Assembly (NCBI RefSeq): GCF_019200975.1 | Contig: NZ_JAHTMR010000001.1 | Coordinates: 761,400 to 825,399 of the forward strand | Direction: 5' to 3' | Source: Pseudomonas sp. PD9R | GTDB taxonomy: Bacteria > Pseudomonadota > Gammaproteobacteria > Pseudomonadales > Pseudomonadaceae | DNA length: 64,000 bases | Translations under genes and position numbers: made by a program | Part shown: positions 18,172 to 26,768 of the stretch, one piece after another | How positions within the stretch are numbered: the first letter of the stretch is position 1 | Layout: each line of letters begins with the position of its first letter | The notes under the pieces: generated by a model | What the model was told of the DNA's origin: nothing | Databases searched by the model: none | Seen by the model: the letters and a program-made list of their open reading frames with translations, nothing else

Positions 18172-18666
18172 TTATCTGCCATGCGCAGCGTCAGCCAGTT
18201 GCTCGGCATCGACCCGCACAAATAGGGAATCACCGACAGCCGTCAACACATCCCCGGCGTAGACCTCGCAGATGACGCGCGTTTTGCGTCCGACATCGCC
18301 TTCCACTTTTGCACGTAACGTCAGTGCAACGCCCATGGGTGTCGGTTTGATGAACTTGATGCCGAGATGCCCCGTGACGCAATTGATCCGAGGCAGGCTG
18401 GCGACCTCGCGCTGCTCGTTTCGGTAGTGGTACGCCATTGCCGTCCAGTTTGAATGGCAGTCCACCAGCATCGCGATCAAGCCGCCGTACACCAGGTCTG
18501 GCCAGCCGCAATACTGTGCATCAGGCACGTGTTCAGCCATGACGTGCACGCCGTCTTCATGCCAGTAACTCTTGATGTGCAACCCGTGCGGATTGCTGCT
18601 GCCGCAGCCGTAGCAAACGCCTTCGGGCGCGGCGGTGTCTTGCAGAGAGGTGTCGAAATTGGACAT
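18172..18666 (-). CDS. PaaI family hotdog-fold thioesterase
   Basis: 164 residues from ATG 18666 (MSNFDTSLQD); another ATG at 18699 is in frame but lies against the REP element. The N-terminal CYGCGSSNPHGLHIKSY block, then the hotdog helix VYGGLIAMLVDCHSNWTAMA with its catalytic-region Gly and Asp, and LGIKFIKPTPMGVALTLRAKV match PaaI-like acyl-CoA thioesterases. The acyl group is not known. Probably cytoplasmic. It is transcribed in the same direction as the cystathionine genes upstream but separated by a REP pair. Confidence 0.85.
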   Translation of the reverse strand: MSNFDTSLQDTAAPEGVCYGCGSSNPHGLHIKSYWHEDGVHVMAEHVPDAQYCGWPDLVYGGLIAMLVDCHSNWTAMAYHYRNEQREVASLPRINCVTGHLGIKFIKPTPMGVALTLRAKVEGDVGRKTRVICEVYAGDVLTAVGDSLFVRVDAEQLADAAHGR

Positions 18667-18701
18667 GTTCGGGGTATCCGGTCGTGACAATGCGATCATG
18701 T

Positions 18702-18780
18702 GAGCTGCCGAAGGCTGCGATCTTTTGATTTTGTTGTTTACAAACAAGATCGAAAGATCGCAGCCTTCGACAGCTCCTGC
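18702..18780. repeat. REP pair, type 1
   Basis: Plus-oriented core GAGCTGCCGAAGGCTGCGAT, AT-rich loop, then the reverse core with two changes. It lies between the gamma-lyase stop and the thioesterase start on the same strand. Confidence 0.87.
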
Positions 18781-18805
18781 AGGTACAAGTGCAGGTACAG
18801 GTGTT

Positions 18806-19984
18806 TTAAATCCGTGCCAATGCTTGGGCCAGATCCGCCCGCAGATCTTCGACATCTTCGACCCCCACTGACAACCGCACCAGCGCATCGCCGATCCCCA
18901 ATTGTGCGCGGGTGTCGGCGGGGATGGTGGCGTGGGTCATGATTGCCGGGTGTTCGATCAGGCTTTCCACGCCGCCCAAACTTTCGGCCAGGGCGAAAAT
19001 CTGCACGTTTTCCAGAAAACGTCTGGAACCCGCCAGGTCGGTGTTCAGGTCCACGGAGATCATCCCGCCGAAACCGCGCATCTGTTGCCGAGCCAGTTCG
19101 TGCTGCGGGTGCGATGGCAGGCCTGGATAGTAAACTCGCGACACCTGCGGCTGACGCTCCAGCCATTGCGCCAACTCCAGCGCGTTGCTGCAATGACGCT
19201 CCATGCGCAGCGCCAGGGTTTTCACGCCGCGCAGGGTGAGAAAGGCGTCGAACGGCCCGGCGATGGCACCGACCGCGTTTTGCAGGAAGCCCAGGCGCTC
19301 GGCCAGTTCGGCGTTTTGCCCAACCACCGCGATGCCGCCGATCACGTCGGAGTGGCCGTTGAGGTACTTGGTGGTCGAGTGCAACACGATGTCGAAACCC
19401 AGCTCCAGTGGACGCTGAATCCACGGGCTGGCAAAGGTGTTGTCGGCCACGCAGATGATCCCGCGAGCACGGCAGATGCGTGCGATGGCGGCAAGGTCGG
19501 ACAGGCGCAGCAAGGGGTTGCTTGGCGTCTCGACCATGACCATTTTCGTGTCGACTTGCAGTGCGGCTTCGAAGGCCGACAGATCCGTCAGGTCGACGAA
19601 GCTGAAGCGATGTCCGGCGCTGCGTTGGCGGACCTTGTCAAACAGGCGGAAAGTGCCGCCGTACAAATCGTTGCCCGAGACGATGTGCGAACCGGCGTCG
19701 AGCAGTTCAAGCACGGTGGAAATTGTCGCCAGCCCGGAAGCGAAGGCGAACGCTTGAGTGCCGCCTTCCAGATCCGCCACGCAGCGTTCCAGGGCCCAGC
19801 GTGTCGGGTTGTGCGAACGCCCGTAATCGAGGCCCTTGTGCACGCCGGGGCTTTCTTGCAGATAGGTGGAGTTGGCATATATCGGTGGCATCAGAGCCCC
19901 GGTGGAAGGGTCCGGCGCTTGCCCGGCGTGAATCACCCGAGTGGCGAAACCGCGGGGGGCGGCGTTTTTATCGTGCTGACTCAT
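18806..19984 (-). CDS. cystathionine gamma-lyase-type PLP enzyme
   Basis: 392 residues, Cys/Met metabolism PLP family. The PLP lysine is Lys206 in [13 protein letters not shown]; Tyr54 and Arg56 in [11 protein letters not shown] contact the phosphate of the neighbouring subunit; [11 protein letters not shown] and [11 protein letters not shown] are family blocks. Placed directly after a cystathionine beta-synthase, with ATG overlapping the beta-synthase stop by four bases, it most likely cleaves cystathionine to cysteine (reverse transsulfuration) rather than acting as a MetB synthase. Cytoplasmic tetramer by family. Confidence 0.92.
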   Translation of the reverse strand: MSQHDKNAAPRGFATRVIHAGQAPDPSTGALMPPIYANSTYLQESPGVHKGLDYGRSHNPTRWALERCVADLEGGTQAFAFASGLATISTVLELLDAGSHIVSGNDLYGGTFRLFDKVRQRSAGHRFSFVDLTDLSAFEAALQVDTKMVMVETPSNPLLRLSDLAAIARICRARGIICVADNTFASPWIQRPLELGFDIVLHSTTKYLNGHSDVIGGIAVVGQNAELAERLGFLQNAVGAIAGPFDAFLTLRGVKTLALRMERHCSNALELAQWLERQPQVSRVYYPGLPSHPQHELARQQMRGFGGMISVDLNTDLAGSRRFLENVQIFALAESLGGVESLIEHPAIMTHATIPADTRAQLGIGDALVRLSVGVEDVEDLRADLAQALARI

Positions 19985-21357
19985 GCAAGGGATCTCCGTA
20001 AGTGATTAAGCATGTCGAACCGGGTAATCAGGCCATGGAAGCCCGAGGCGTCTTTGATAATCGCCACCAGCCCTCGGTCAAGTTCTGCCTGCAACTCAGC
20101 CAGGCTGGCGTCGGGAGGCAGGGTTTGCAGTTTGTCGGTCATTGCATTGGTCACGGTCAAACGGAAGTGCGAAGCGTCCTGGTGCACACGCAGCAGGATG
20201 TCGGATTCGTCGATGACGCCGATCAACTGCTGGCCGCCCACCAGCACCGGCAACTGCGAGACGTCCGCCAGGCGCATGCGTTGGAATGCGGTGAGCAGGG
20301 TGTCGTCGGGGCCGACGCTGATTACCCGGCCATCTTCGAAACGTCGCGCGATCAGGTCGCGCAGGTCGCCGTAACGCTTGCTCGCCAGCAAACCCTGATC
20401 GGACATCCATTGGTCGTTGTAGACCTTCGACAGGTAGCGGGTGCCGGTGTCGCAGACGAAGCTGACCACACGTTTCGGCTCGGTTTGTTCGCGGCAGTAA
20501 CGCAGGGCTGCCGCCAGCAAGGTGCCGGTCGACGAACCGCCGAGAATACCTTCGGCGCGCAGTAACTGGCGGGCATGGTCGAAGCTTTCCTCGTCGCTGA
20601 TCGAATAGGCGTGACGCACACTGGACAGGTCGCAAATCGATGGAATGAAGTCTTCGCCAATGCCTTCCACCGCCCAGGAACCCGGCGTCGGCAAGGTGCC
20701 GCTGCGGCTGTATTCGGCCATCACCGAGCCGACCGGATCGGCCAGCACCATGACCAGGTCTGGCTGCACACGGCTGAAGAAACGGGTTAGCCCGGTCAGC
20801 GTGCCGGCGGAGCCGACACCGACGACAATGGCGTCCACATCATGTTGGGTCTGTGCCCAGATTTCAGGTGCGGTGCTGCACTCGTGGGCCAACGGGTTGG
20901 CCGGATTGTTGAATTGGTCGGCGAAAAAGGCATCGGGAATGTCTCGCGCCAGTCGGGCAGCAACGTCCTGGTAATACTCGGGATGGCCCTTGCCGACATC
21001 GGAGCGGGTGATGTGCACCTCGGCGCCCATCGCCTTGAGGTGCAGGACTTTCTCGGTGGACATCTTGTCCGGCACCACCAGCACCACCCGATAGCCCTTG
21101 GCGCGGCCGACCAGGGCTAGGCCCAGGCCGGTGTTGCCGGCAGTGGCTTCAACGATGGTGCCACCGGGTTTCAGGCGGCCATCGCGTTCGGCAGCGTCGA
21201 TCATCGCCAGGCCGATGCGATCCTTGATCGAACCACCGGGGTTCTGCGATTCAAGCTTGAGAAACAGAGTGCATGGGCCGGTATCGAAACGGCTGACACG
21301 CACCAGCGGCGTATTGCCGATGAGTTCGAGTACGGCAGGGCGGGAGTCGTTGGGCAT
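19981..21357 (-). CDS. cystathionine beta-synthase with CBS domain pair
   Basis: 458 residues. The N-terminal fold-type II PLP domain has the lysine motif NPGGSIKDRIGLAM (Lys45) and the phosphate loop AGNTGLGLALVG. The SGGxST-like loop appears as GGSSTGTLLAAALRY. The C terminus (about 335-455) holds two CBS repeats (VISVGPDDTLLTAFQRM and VTNAMTDKLQTLPPDASLAE), which sense adenosyl ligands in related enzymes. It joins homocysteine and serine to cystathionine. First gene of the two-gene reverse transsulfuration operon; ATG 21357 has GAGGTG upstream. Confidence 0.94.
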   Translation of the reverse strand: MPNDSRPAVLELIGNTPLVRVSRFDTGPCTLFLKLESQNPGGSIKDRIGLAMIDAAERDGRLKPGGTIVEATAGNTGLGLALVGRAKGYRVVLVVPDKMSTEKVLHLKAMGAEVHITRSDVGKGHPEYYQDVAARLARDIPDAFFADQFNNPANPLAHECSTAPEIWAQTQHDVDAIVVGVGSAGTLTGLTRFFSRVQPDLVMVLADPVGSVMAEYSRSGTLPTPGSWAVEGIGEDFIPSICDLSSVRHAYSISDEESFDHARQLLRAEGILGGSSTGTLLAAALRYCREQTEPKRVVSFVCDTGTRYLSKVYNDQWMSDQGLLASKRYGDLRDLIARRFEDGRVISVGPDDTLLTAFQRMRLADVSQLPVLVGGQQLIGVIDESDILLRVHQDASHFRLTVTNAMTDKLQTLPPDASLAELQAELDRGLVAIIKDASGFHGLITRFDMLNHLRRSLA

Positions 21358-21606
21358 GTTGTCACCTCGCTGCGGGAATCCTCACTGGATAGACAGAAAC
21401 CGGCGCAGAGTGATCGCGCCAGTCACAGGTAATGCCTCGCATGGACCATAGGCCGGGATTGCGCCACCCGCAACCGTGCACGGCTGGCCGGTTACCCCGT
21501 GGGCGTCACTCCTCTGATTGTTGGCCGCGCTGTTCTCTGGGGCTCGGGCATCAGAAATGGATCGGCCCCTGTTTCTCGTACACCACCACACTTCACCATT
21601 GCCCTT

Positions 21607-21656
21607 GTGAAATTTACCGTGTATTTTTTCATGAAATTAAAACTATAAAATTTCAC
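21607..21656. promoter_or_regulatory. palindromic operator/promoter of the amine oxidase operon
   Basis: GTGAAATTT (21607-21615) and its exact complement AAATTTCAC (21648-21656) bracket an AT-rich 32 bases with an inner palindrome TTTCATGAAA (21627-21636). It lies just before the oxidase start, and the XRE-cupin regulator encoded second in the operon is the natural candidate to bind it. Confidence 0.6.
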
Positions 21657-21665
21657 GGAGCCGGT

Positions 21666-22955
21666 ATGTTTCAGCAGTCCACCCAGCACGTCGCCAGCTA
21701 TTACGCCCACACCTGCGCCGATCGTCTGGTCAATCGATCGGCCCTGAAGGGTGAACAAGACACCGAAGTGTTGATCATCGGTGCCGGCTTCAGTGGCTTG
21801 CACACCGCTTTGCGTCTGGCCTTGGCCGGCAAGCGTGTGACATTGCTGGAAGCCAGTCGCGTTGCTTGGGCTGCTTCGGGGCGTAACGGCGGTCAAGCGA
21901 TTCTCGGCTGGTCCTGCGACATGCCGCCGCTGGAAGCAGCGCTGGGCTATGAGCGTGCACGACGATTGTGGGACGGCATGCGCTGGGCGGCGCGGGAGTT
22001 GCGCGATTTGCCTGGGCGCCACGGTTTTGATTGCGACTACCGCGCCGGTCACCTCTGGACCTCGGTAATGCCGCGTCGGGTGAGCCTGCTGACCGAATGG
22101 CAACACGAGGCCAGCCACAAATGGGGCCACGATGGTTTGCAGTTCATTACGCGGGAGCAGTTGCCGGAGTGGGTCGCCAGCGAGCGTTATCAGGCGGGTC
22201 TGTTTGACCCCGAAGGCGGGCACTTGAACCCGCTGAAGCTGGCGCTAGGCCTGGCCGCCGCAATCGAACAGGCCGGTGGTGTGATTCACGAACAAAGCAA
22301 GGCACTGGATTATCGCGAGGAGGGCGGCCGCTACGTCGTGACCACTGAGCACGGTCAGGTTCGCGCCGATGTGCTGGTGCTGGCCTGTAACGCCTACCTG
22401 GATCAGCTAGACCCGCAGCTGTCGAGTTGCGTCTTGCCGGTCGGCACCTATCAGGTGGCCACCGCGCCGCTGTCCCAGGCACAGGCGACTGCGCTATTGC
22501 CGAGCAATGTGTGCGTCACCGACAACCAGTTTGTGCTCGATTATTTCCGACGCACGCCGGATAACCGCCTGTTGTTCGGCGGCGGCTGCACGTACCTCGG
22601 GGGCATGCCGAAAGACATCGCCGGCGCTACCCGGCCTTTTCTGGAACGGGTGTTCCCTCAATTGAAAGGCGTCGAACTGGAATTCGCCTGGGGTGGCCAC
22701 ATCGACCTGACCCTCAAGCGTACGCCGGACATCGGTCGACGCGGTGACCTGTACTGGCTGCAAGGTTACTCCGGGCACGGCGTACTGCCGACGCTGGCCG
22801 CAGCACGGGCGGTCAGCGATGCGATATTCGGTCAGCCGGACGAATTGGCGCTGTACCAGGGTTTGAATAACGGCAGCTTTCCTGGCGGCAAATACATGGC
22901 CGCTCCACTGGAAGCCATCGGCAAAGCCTGGTATCGGCTGCGCGACAGCATTTGA
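21666..22955 (+). CDS. FAD-dependent amine oxidase, PuuB/gamma-glutamylputrescine oxidase type
   Basis: 429 residues from ATG 21666 (MFQQSTQHVASYYAHTC), which has GGAG upstream; the open frame further upstream crosses the promoter. DAO-family fold: VLIIGAGFSGLHTALRLALAG binds FAD, followed by EASRVAWAASGRNGGQ, a hallmark of PuuB-like oxidases. It should oxidise gamma-glutamyl-putrescine or a similar secondary amine to an aldehyde. The next genes encode an XRE-cupin regulator and a glutamine synthetase-like ligase, as in Puu polyamine clusters; the aldehyde dehydrogenase and hydrolase steps are not in this cluster. Confidence 0.9.
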   Translation: MFQQSTQHVASYYAHTCADRLVNRSALKGEQDTEVLIIGAGFSGLHTALRLALAGKRVTLLEASRVAWAASGRNGGQAILGWSCDMPPLEAALGYERARRLWDGMRWAARELRDLPGRHGFDCDYRAGHLWTSVMPRRVSLLTEWQHEASHKWGHDGLQFITREQLPEWVASERYQAGLFDPEGGHLNPLKLALGLAAAIEQAGGVIHEQSKALDYREEGGRYVVTTEHGQVRADVLVLACNAYLDQLDPQLSSCVLPVGTYQVATAPLSQAQATALLPSNVCVTDNQFVLDYFRRTPDNRLLFGGGCTYLGGMPKDIAGATRPFLERVFPQLKGVELEFAWGGHIDLTLKRTPDIGRRGDLYWLQGYSGHGVLPTLAAARAVSDAIFGQPDELALYQGLNNGSFPGGKYMAAPLEAIGKAWYRLRDSI

Positions 22956-22970
22956 AACGGAAGCCTTTAG

Positions 22971-23525
22971 ATGGACATGCAAGAAGAGATTTCGGCGCTG
23001 GCAATCCTCATCCAGGACCTGCGCAAACACAAAAAGTACACGCTCAAGGAACTGGCGGACAAAATCGGTCGCTCGGTGGGGTTTCTGTCGCAGGTCGAGC
23101 GCGGGCTTTCTCGTCCGACCGTGGCGGACCTGACCGCCATCAGCGAGACCCTCGGCGTGCCGACCACCTATTTCTACAGCCTGCCCAAGCCCAAGGCATT
23201 GTCCTGGGTGACCCGGCCAGATGAGCGTCGCACGCTGTACTACGCCGACGGCATCACCGACATCATGGTTTCGCCCAAGATGCGTGCGTCTTTTTCCATG
23301 CTGGAAAGTCAGCTGGAACCCGGCGCCAGCAGTGGTGACCGACACATGAAAGACAGCTCCGAGCAGGGCGGCTATGTCCTGGAAGGCGAGTTGACGCTGT
23401 GGCTGGATGATGACGAGCCGGTGACCTTGCGCATCGGCGACAGTTTTCAGCTGGCCAGTCATGCCCATTGCCGCTACGGCAACCTCTCGGATCAGCTCAC
23501 CCGGGTTCTCTGGGTCTACACCTGA
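22971..23525 (+). CDS. XRE-cupin transcriptional regulator (PuuR-like)
   Basis: 184 residues. The N-terminal helix-turn-helix (about 10-65: YTLKELADKIGRSVGFLSQV, then GLSRPTVADLTAISETLGV) is followed by a cupin domain (about 105-180: LEPGASSGDRHMKDSSEQGG, DSFQLASHAHCRYGN). PuuR-type regulators repress polyamine genes and are released by putrescine. It starts 15 bases after the oxidase gene with GGAAG upstream, so it probably controls its own operon through the palindrome at 21607-21656. Confidence 0.9.
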   Translation: MDMQEEISALAILIQDLRKHKKYTLKELADKIGRSVGFLSQVERGLSRPTVADLTAISETLGVPTTYFYSLPKPKALSWVTRPDERRTLYYADGITDIMVSPKMRASFSMLESQLEPGASSGDRHMKDSSEQGGYVLEGELTLWLDDDEPVTLRIGDSFQLASHAHCRYGNLSDQLTRVLWVYT

Positions 23526-23547
23526 TAAAACAACAAGGAACAAAACG

Positions 23548-24894
23548 ATGGATGCTGTGTGCTCTGATCTGCTGGCCGAGGTGCGAACGTTTCGACAGCG
23601 CTATCCCGATGTGCGCTACGTCGACCTGATTTCCCTGGATATCCCGGGGCATTTTTACGGTAAGCGCTACCCGATCGAGATGCTCGAAAAAGTCGCTGCC
23701 GGCAGTGCCCTCAAGTTGCCGCAAAACTGCGTACTGCTTGGCACGCAAGGTGGGTTGTTCAAGATTGGCGATTACTGTTTCAACGACGGCGATCCGGATG
23801 CTCTGCGGCGCTTGGTGCCCGGCACGCTGAAAATCGTCAATTGGGAGAAACAACCGTTGGGTCAGATGCTGATCACGTCGGACGGCACTGAAAAACCGAT
23901 TGTCTTCGAACCCCGCGAAGTGTTGGCGCAGGTCCTCCAGCGACTTGGCCGCAAAGGTATTTTTCCAGTGGTGGCGTTCGAGCTGGAGTTTTATCTGTTC
24001 GACAGTCGGTTGAAGGACGGCTTGCCGCAGTTCCCCCGTGATGAGTTGACCGGGGACGCCGACGATCAACCGAACATGCACATCGAGCGCCTGTCACGAT
24101 TTGCCCCGGTCCTCGATGAAATGGTCGAGACGGCGCGGGAGCAGGGCATCGATGCCACGGTCATTACCGCTGAGCTGGGCCCAGGCCAGTTTGAAATCAA
24201 TTTCGGGCACCTCGACGATGGCCTGCGTGCCGCCGATTGGGCAGCGCTATTTTGCCGCAGCACGCGCGGCGTGGCGCTCAAGCACAACTATCGCGCCAGT
24301 TTCATGGCCAAGCCCTATTTGCAGCACCCCGGCAGCGGCATGCATGTGCATGTGAGTCTGTACGACGAGGCCGGCAACAATCTGCTGGCGGCGAATGACC
24401 AACAAGCGCTGCGTCACGCCGTGGCCGGTTGCCTGGACGTGCTGCCGCATTGCATGCCGATCTTTGCTCCGAATCACAACGCATTGCGCCGTCTGAGCGG
24501 CACGGTGAACGTCGCTTCGCGCGCCAGTTGGGGTTTTGAGGATCGTGACGCGTGCTTGCGCGTGCCAGAGTCGGACGCGAAAAACCTGCGGGTCGAACAT
24601 CGCCTGGCGGGCGCGGATGCCAATCCTTATCTGGTACTCGCGGCGATTCTGGTGGGGTTGGAGCAAGGTCTGGAGGCCCGTCGCGAACCCATTGCTTCAC
24701 TCAATGAAGACCGCAGTAGCGGCATCGATTTCCCGCTGGAAATGCTGGAGGCTGTGCAGTCGCTGCAAGGTAATCCGCACCTGCGCGAGGGCCTGGGTGC
24801 AGAATTTGTCGATGTGTATTGCGAGAACAAGCGCCAGGACCACTTGGCCTTCCTGCACGACATCAGTGCGCGAGAGTACCGCTGGTTCCTGTAG
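23548..24894 (+). CDS. glutamine synthetase family ligase, PuuA/gamma-glutamylpolyamine synthetase type
   Basis: 448 residues from ATG 23548 with AAGGAA upstream. Glutamine synthetase fold: EFYLFDSR (metal-binding Glu), ELGPGQFEINF, HVHVSLYDEAGNN (His near the ATP site) and NYRASFMAKPYLQHPGSGMH. The start differs from true GlnA and the adenylylated tyrosine region is absent, as in PuuA and Pseudomonas SpuI enzymes, which add glutamate to putrescine or other amines with ATP. With the upstream oxidase it forms the first two steps of a gamma-glutamyl pathway. End of the operon; a terminator lies 154 bases downstream. Confidence 0.88.
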   Translation: MDAVCSDLLAEVRTFRQRYPDVRYVDLISLDIPGHFYGKRYPIEMLEKVAAGSALKLPQNCVLLGTQGGLFKIGDYCFNDGDPDALRRLVPGTLKIVNWEKQPLGQMLITSDGTEKPIVFEPREVLAQVLQRLGRKGIFPVVAFELEFYLFDSRLKDGLPQFPRDELTGDADDQPNMHIERLSRFAPVLDEMVETAREQGIDATVITAELGPGQFEINFGHLDDGLRAADWAALFCRSTRGVALKHNYRASFMAKPYLQHPGSGMHVHVSLYDEAGNNLLAANDQQALRHAVAGCLDVLPHCMPIFAPNHNALRRLSGTVNVASRASWGFEDRDACLRVPESDAKNLRVEHRLAGADANPYLVLAAILVGLEQGLEARREPIASLNEDRSSGIDFPLEMLEAVQSLQGNPHLREGLGAEFVDVYCENKRQDHLAFLHDISAREYRWFL

Positions 24895-25047
24895 CTAAGG
24901 TCGATTCGACGGTAACCTTAAAAATCATCAGGATATTTAGAGGCTTAGAAAACATAGTAACCGTGCGGTTAATTAAAATATCTTGTTACACGGCGAAATA
25001 TTCCGTAATATCCGCGCCGCGTTCACCACCACGGTTTATGCATTTTT

Positions 25048-25085
25048 AAATCCCAGGCGTCCATCAGCTGCCTGGGATTTTTTTT
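25048..25085 (+). terminator. intrinsic terminator
   Basis: AAATCCCAGGC, short loop, GCCTGGGATTTTTTTT. The 150 AT-rich bases between the ligase stop and this hairpin hold no ORF; they could be 3' untranslated RNA or a small RNA with its own promoter. Confidence 0.9.
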
Positions 25086-25136
25086 GCCTGAAATTTGGCC
25101 TCAGGGCGGCTGTCAGGCGGCAGCGACAGAATCCCT

Positions 25137-25177
25137 TATATTCCTTAAAGATATAAATAGATAATTATATATTCCTT
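25137..25177. promoter_or_regulatory. AT-rich promoter region with direct repeat, sulfur-starvation type
   Basis: The 10-mer TATATTCCTT occurs exactly at 25137-25146 and 25168-25177, 31 bases (three turns) apart, within a strongly AT-rich stretch that stands out from the GC-rich surroundings. Such stretches precede sulfonate/sulfate-starvation genes in pseudomonads; CysB or a similar regulator is a guess. Confidence 0.45.
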
Positions 25178-25254
25178 TTAATGTTTGTTCCGGCGGTGCA
25201 CTTTGGGGGCCTGACATCCATGTGGATGCTCGACATCAGACAGGAAGCCTCGAC

Positions 25255-25470
25255 ATGACTATCAAAGCCATCAACGTTCGTAACCAGTTCAAGGGCGTCA
25301 TCAAGGAAATTCTGGAAGGCGAAGTGGTTTCCGAAATCGACGTGCAAACGGCCTCCGGAATTGTCACCTCAGTGATTACCACCCGATCGGTACGCGACCT
25401 CGAATTGAAAGTGGGGAGTGAAGTGATCGCCTTCGTGAAGTCCACCGAAGTCTCGATTGCCAAGCTCTGA
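25255..25470 (+). CDS. TOBE/Mop domain molybdopterin-binding-like protein (SsuF-like)
   Basis: 71 residues from ATG 25255 (MTIKAINVRNQFKGVIKEI). It is a single Mop/TOBE domain: two strands per half, SEIDVQTASGIVTSVITTRS and LKVGSEVIAFVKSTEVSIAKL, the fold that binds oxyanions such as molybdate. In Pseudomonas sulfonate operons SsuF has this size and fold. The gene is 100 bases before a sulfonate-type substrate-binding protein, which supports a role in sulfur uptake. No other ssu genes are present here. Confidence 0.8.
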   Translation: MTIKAINVRNQFKGVIKEILEGEVVSEIDVQTASGIVTSVITTRSVRDLELKVGSEVIAFVKSTEVSIAKL

Positions 25471-25570
25471 GAAAAATCGCCTTGCAAGCGCACGGCCTAC
25501 TCGCAGGCCGTGCGCCTGCAAAAGCGTGGCGTCCGGCGCGCATTTTCCCTCCACTTACTACGAGGTTTTC

Positions 25571-26590
25571 ATGGCTACTCGCTTCAAGCATTCAGCGTTG
25601 ACCCTATTGGCAGCCTCTGTGGCGGCGGCAGGTGCGTTGCTCAGTCCGGCAGCTCAGGCCGAAGGCAAAATCAGCATTGCCCAGCAATTTGGCATTGGTT
25701 ACCTGATTCTGGATGTGGTGCGCGATCAGCAGCTTATCGAGAAGCATGGCAAGGAGCAGGGCCTCGATATCACGGTCGACTGGAACAGCATTTCCGGTGC
25801 CACGGCAATGAACGAGGCGCTGTTGGCCGGTGCGCTGGACGTGGTGTCGGCGGGCGTACCGCCGATGTTGACCATTTGGGACCGGACCAAGGGCAAACAG
25901 AACGTCAAGGCCATCGCGTCATTGGGCTCGATGCCCAACTATTTGCTGACCAATAACCCGAATGTGAAGAGCCTGAAGGACTTCACCGAAAAAGATCGCA
26001 TCGCGGTGCCGTCGGCGGGCGTCGGGTTCCAGTCGCGCACATTGCAGATCGAAACGGCCAAGCAGTTTGGCGATGAGCATTACAAGAAATTCGACGACAT
26101 CTCGATCAGCCTGGCCCACCCGGACGCAACGGCGGCACTGATTGCCGGGGGTTCTGAGATCAGTTCGCATTTCTCCAGCCCACCGTTCCAGTATCAGGAG
26201 CTGCAAAGTGCCAACGTGCACAAGGTGCTGAGTTCTTACGATGTGCTGGGTGGTCAGGCCACGTTTAACGTGTTGTACACCACTGAAAAATTCCACGACG
26301 AAAACCCGAAAACCTATAAGGCTTTTTACGACGCACTGGCCGAGGCCGAGAAAATCATCAAGGCCGACAAGTCCGCTGCGGCCCAGACGTATATTCGGGT
26401 GGAGCAATCGAAATTGCCGTTGCCGCTGGTTGAGAAAATCGTCAACGATCCTGAAATCGACTTCACGATTGCGCCGCAGCGCACGGCGGTCTATGCCGAG
26501 AAATTGCAGGCGTTGGGCGTGTTGAAGAACAAGGCGGATAGCTGGAAGGATTACTTTTTTGAAGAGGCGCATGCGGGGGCGGGTAGCTGA
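25571..26590 (+). CDS. ABC transporter substrate-binding protein, NitT/TauT/Ssu type
   Basis: 339 residues from ATG 25571, with GAGG upstream. A signal peptide ends near LSPAAQAEG (residue 31-33). The rest is a type 2 periplasmic binding fold of the NMT1/NitT-TauT group: FGIGYLILDVVRDQQLIEKHG, SGATAMNEALLAGALDVVSAGVPP (kept short here) and AVPSAGVGFQSRTLQIETA. Relatives bind sulfonates, taurine, nitrate or pyrimidine precursors. No permease or ATPase gene lies nearby, so it must use a transporter encoded elsewhere or act as an orphan sensor. Preceded by the TOBE gene. Confidence 0.88.
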   Translation: MATRFKHSALTLLAASVAAAGALLSPAAQAEGKISIAQQFGIGYLILDVVRDQQLIEKHGKEQGLDITVDWNSISGATAMNEALLAGALDVVSAGVPPMLTIWDRTKGKQNVKAIASLGSMPNYLLTNNPNVKSLKDFTEKDRIAVPSAGVGFQSRTLQIETAKQFGDEHYKKFDDISISLAHPDATAALIAGGSEISSHFSSPPFQYQELQSANVHKVLSSYDVLGGQATFNVLYTTEKFHDENPKTYKAFYDALAEAEKIIKADKSAAAQTYIRVEQSKLPLPLVEKIVNDPEIDFTIAPQRTAVYAEKLQALGVLKNKADSWKDYFFEEAHAGAGS

Positions 26591-26599
26591 TCAGGCAGC

Positions 26600-26679
26600 A
26601 GATCAAAAGATCGCAGCCTTCGGCAGCTCCTACAGGGGACCACATGTAGGAGCTGCCGAAGGCTGCGATCTCTTGATCT
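26600..26679. repeat. REP pair, type 1
   Basis: Minus-oriented core, spacer GGGGACCACAT, then plus-oriented core GTAGGAGCTGCCGAAGGCTG; ten bases after the binding-protein stop. Confidence 0.9.
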
Positions 26680-26711
26680 CAAGTCACCCGTAACCAATAT
26701 TCGCAGGCATG

Positions 26712-26742
26712 AAAAAACCCGGCTGATCAGGCCGGGTTTTTT
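26712..26742. terminator. bidirectional terminator
   Basis: AAAAAACCCGGC, loop TGATCAG, GCCGGGTTTTTT. It serves the binding-protein gene on the plus strand and the repeat protein gene on the minus strand. Confidence 0.92.
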
Positions 26743-26768
26743 GTGGGTGTTGCGGTGAAGCTGTTTGA

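Noticed and set aside
18079..18225. 48-codon plus-strand frame starting MTLTGTCIGLYVGTGEAG
   Set aside because: It runs 54 bases into the thioesterase gene on the other strand and resembles no family; ribosome site only moderate. Could be a decayed fragment, but not supportable as a gene.
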